Assembly: GCA_913020115.1 (NCBI GenBank)
Contig: CAJWBQ010000005.1
Coordinates: forward strand, 62,001 to 126,000
DNA length: 64,000 bases
Origin: an uncultured Cellvibrionales bacterium
Lineage (GTDB): Bacteria; Pseudomonadota; Gammaproteobacteria; Pseudomonadales; Cellvibrionaceae
Direction of reading: 5' to 3'
Part shown: positions 62,634 to 64,000 of the stretch, piece after piece
How positions within the stretch are numbered: position 1 is the stretch's first letter
Layout of the letters: every line of letters begins with the position of its first letter
Program-made: the position numbers and the translations under genes
Notes under the pieces: model-generated
Seen by the model: the letters and a program-made list of their open reading frames with translations, nothing else
Told to the model about the DNA's origin: nothing
The model's database searches: none

Positions 62634-63842
62634 ATGAGTGAAACTACCCCAGTGCAACAACAGGACGTGAGTGCGGCCCCGGCCAAAGTCAACCTTATGG
62701 GTTTGTCCGAGGAAAAGATGATTGCCTTCTTTGCCTCTCTGGGTGAAAAAAGCTTTCGCGCCAGCCAGGTGTTGAAGTGGATCCACCAAATGGGTGTGAT
62801 CGATTTTGATGCTATGACCAATATCAGCAAGGCACTCCGCTCACGTCTGCAAGACGTGGCGGAGATTCGCCTACCAGAGGTGATTGAACAACTGGACTCC
62901 AGTGATGGAACGCGTAAGTTTCTGATTCGAGTTGATGGTGGCAGTGCCATTGAGACTGTGTTTATTCCCGACGGAGAAAGAGGCACCTTGTGTGTGTCTT
63001 CGCAAATAGGCTGCTCTCTAGATTGCAGTTTTTGCGCAACAGGCAAGCAAGGCTTTAATCGCGACCTCACCGCCGCTGAAATTATTGGCCAAGTTTGGAT
63101 CGCCGCTAAATCGTTTGGTCAGTTTGGCGAGCGTCGTCCCCGCATCATTACCAATGTGGTTATGATGGGTATGGGCGAACCTCTATTGAATTTCTACAAT
63201 GTTGTCGATTCCATGAACCTCATGATGCACGACAACTGTTATTGTATTTCTAAGCGCCGAGTTACTTTAAGTACCTCCGGTGTGGTGCCCGCACTGGATA
63301 AGTTGGCGGGCCTTACCGATGTTTGTTTAGCTATCTCTCTACACGCGCCAAATGATGAATTGCGCAACGAGCTAGTACCCATTAACAAAAAATATCCTAT
63401 AGCGGTGTTGTTGGCATCGGCTCAGCGTTATATTGCTAGCCTGCCGGACAACCATCGTAAAATCACCATTGAATATACCCTAATTCGCGAATTAAATGAC
63501 CGGCCTCATCACGCTCATGAGTTGGCCGAATTGTTGCGGGATATCCCGGTGAAAATTAATTTGATTCCATTTAATCCGTTTTCTCTGGTGAATTATCAGC
63601 GGGTGAGCAACAACGCATTGCGTAACTTTCAGGAAATTCTGACGAAAGAGGGCTTTATTGCCACCGTTCGAACTACGCGAGGTGATGACATTGACGCGGC
63701 TTGTGGACAATTGGCAGGCTCCGTGAATGACCGAACGCGCCGTTCAGAACGTTACAGAGCAATGTCGGCGCAGGTGGATGCACTCGAGGCGGATTTAACA
63801 AAAAATGCAGCAGAAGAACCGATTCGATTTATAGCAACTTAA
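62634..63842 (+). CDS. rlmN: 23S rRNA/tRNA adenine-C2 methyltransferase
   Basis: 402-aa radical-SAM enzyme that methylates A2503 of 23S rRNA and A37 of some tRNAs. Cluster motif CSLDCSFC near 124, GMGEPLLN near 177, and the methyl-carrying Cys in DAACGQL near 360. Length typical, with a somewhat longer N-terminus. Start ATG 62634. Confidence 0.95.
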   Translation: MSETTPVQQQDVSAAPAKVNLMGLSEEKMIAFFASLGEKSFRASQVLKWIHQMGVIDFDAMTNISKALRSRLQDVAEIRLPEVIEQLDSSDGTRKFLIRVDGGSAIETVFIPDGERGTLCVSSQIGCSLDCSFCATGKQGFNRDLTAAEIIGQVWIAAKSFGQFGERRPRIITNVVMMGMGEPLLNFYNVVDSMNLMMHDNCYCISKRRVTLSTSGVVPALDKLAGLTDVCLAISLHAPNDELRNELVPINKKYPIAVLLASAQRYIASLPDNHRKITIEYTLIRELNDRPHHAHELAELLRDIPVKINLIPFNPFSLVNYQRVSNNALRNFQEILTKEGFIATVRTTRGDDIDAACGQLAGSVNDRTRRSERYRAMSAQVDALEADLTKNAAEEPIRFIAT

Positions 63843-63876
63843 TACGCTACAACAATAACAATATTAGGGGGAATAG

Positions 63877-64000
63877 GTGCTGGTAAAAATCATTCTAAGC
63901 GCAATCATGGCTGTGTTTCTCAGTGCCTGTGTCACCAATACCACAGGCAAAGCACTGCCCACCGCAGACAAAGCCAAATCTATTAGCTCGCATGTGCAGT
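63877..64000 (+). CDS. pilF: PilF/PilW-type pilus lipoprotein, 5' part only
   Basis: Cut by the window end after 41 codons. GTG with AGGGGG upstream, then a lipoprotein signal (MAVFLSAC). PilF normally follows rlmN and is a TPR lipoprotein that puts the PilQ secretin into the outer membrane. Only the start and position support this. Confidence 0.6.
   Translation, partial: MLVKIILSAIMAVFLSACVTNTTGKALPTADKAKSISSHVQ

Overview
The window reads as chromosomal DNA of a marine-type gammaproteobacterium. The best placement is near Cellvibrionales/Spongiibacteraceae, from gene content and order only: queA-tgt-secD-secF, prfB-lysS, and ndk-rlmN followed by a pilF-like start are typical gammaproteobacterial blocks. 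There are many lipoproteins, secreted hydrolases and solute-binding proteins. No phage, CRISPR array or transposase gene was seen. No taxonomic search was run.

Layout, left to right. 0.1-4.1 kb: an acyl-CoA dehydrogenase, a beta-lactamase-fold lipoprotein, an SDR enzyme and a Crp/Fnr regulator. 4.2-6.6 kb (minus): a DUF4266 / DUF3570 / ApbE cassette, probably a flavinylated envelope redox module. 6.8-12.7 kb: a DUF4214 plus CxxCH planctomycete-cytochrome-like protein, a DUF1501 protein and a PhoD-like phosphatase, with a perfect 25-bp inverted repeat before the last. 13.1-16.7 kb: a small membrane protein, a Tat-exported subunit, a GMC oxidoreductase with a Cys cluster, and a ThuA-domain protein, probably periplasmic sugar oxidation. 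Next to it lies a PAS-AraC regulator interrupted by one in-frame amber codon. 17.5-21.6 kb: an orphan solute-binding protein and a large ExeM/NucH-type secreted DNase behind phased direct repeats.

21.9-33.3 kb is mostly housekeeping: tRNA-Leu(CAA), queA, tgt, secD and secF (no yajC), a CueR-type regulator with a textbook operator driving a DUF318 permease, prfB with its programmed +1 frameshift, lysS and cnoX. 33.3-45.3 kb holds two ABC exporters, rhlE, an EamA transporter, serC-serA, an MDR reductase, a rhomboid protease and a class V aminotransferase. 45.3-45.7 kb carries a long imperfect inverted repeat and a C9T7 run.

45.7-50.9 kb: a YafV-type omega-amidase, then a probable envelope-sensing module (PepSY protein, response regulator, histidine kinase, two Bor-like lipoproteins, a 45-aa lipoprotein and MipA/OmpV) with a candidate regulator box on the -35 region. 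51-54.8 kb: a second orphan solute-binding protein, AvtA, a possible 40-aa protein, exonuclease III and PhnA. 54.9-59.9 kb (minus): a galactose/galactonate oxidation operon (SDR, dgoK, dgoA, IlvD/Edd dehydratase) under a GntR/FCD regulator. 60.1-64 kb: two coupled unknown envelope proteins, ndk, rlmN and the start of a pilF-like gene.

Nothing can be called a proven new system. The least described parts are the DUF4214-cytochrome/DUF1501/PhoD cluster, the PepSY-two-component-Bor-MipA cluster, the DUF3570 cassette with unusual ApbE residues, and the unknown pair at 60.1-61.9 kb. Family calls are from motif recognition and were not confirmed by any search.
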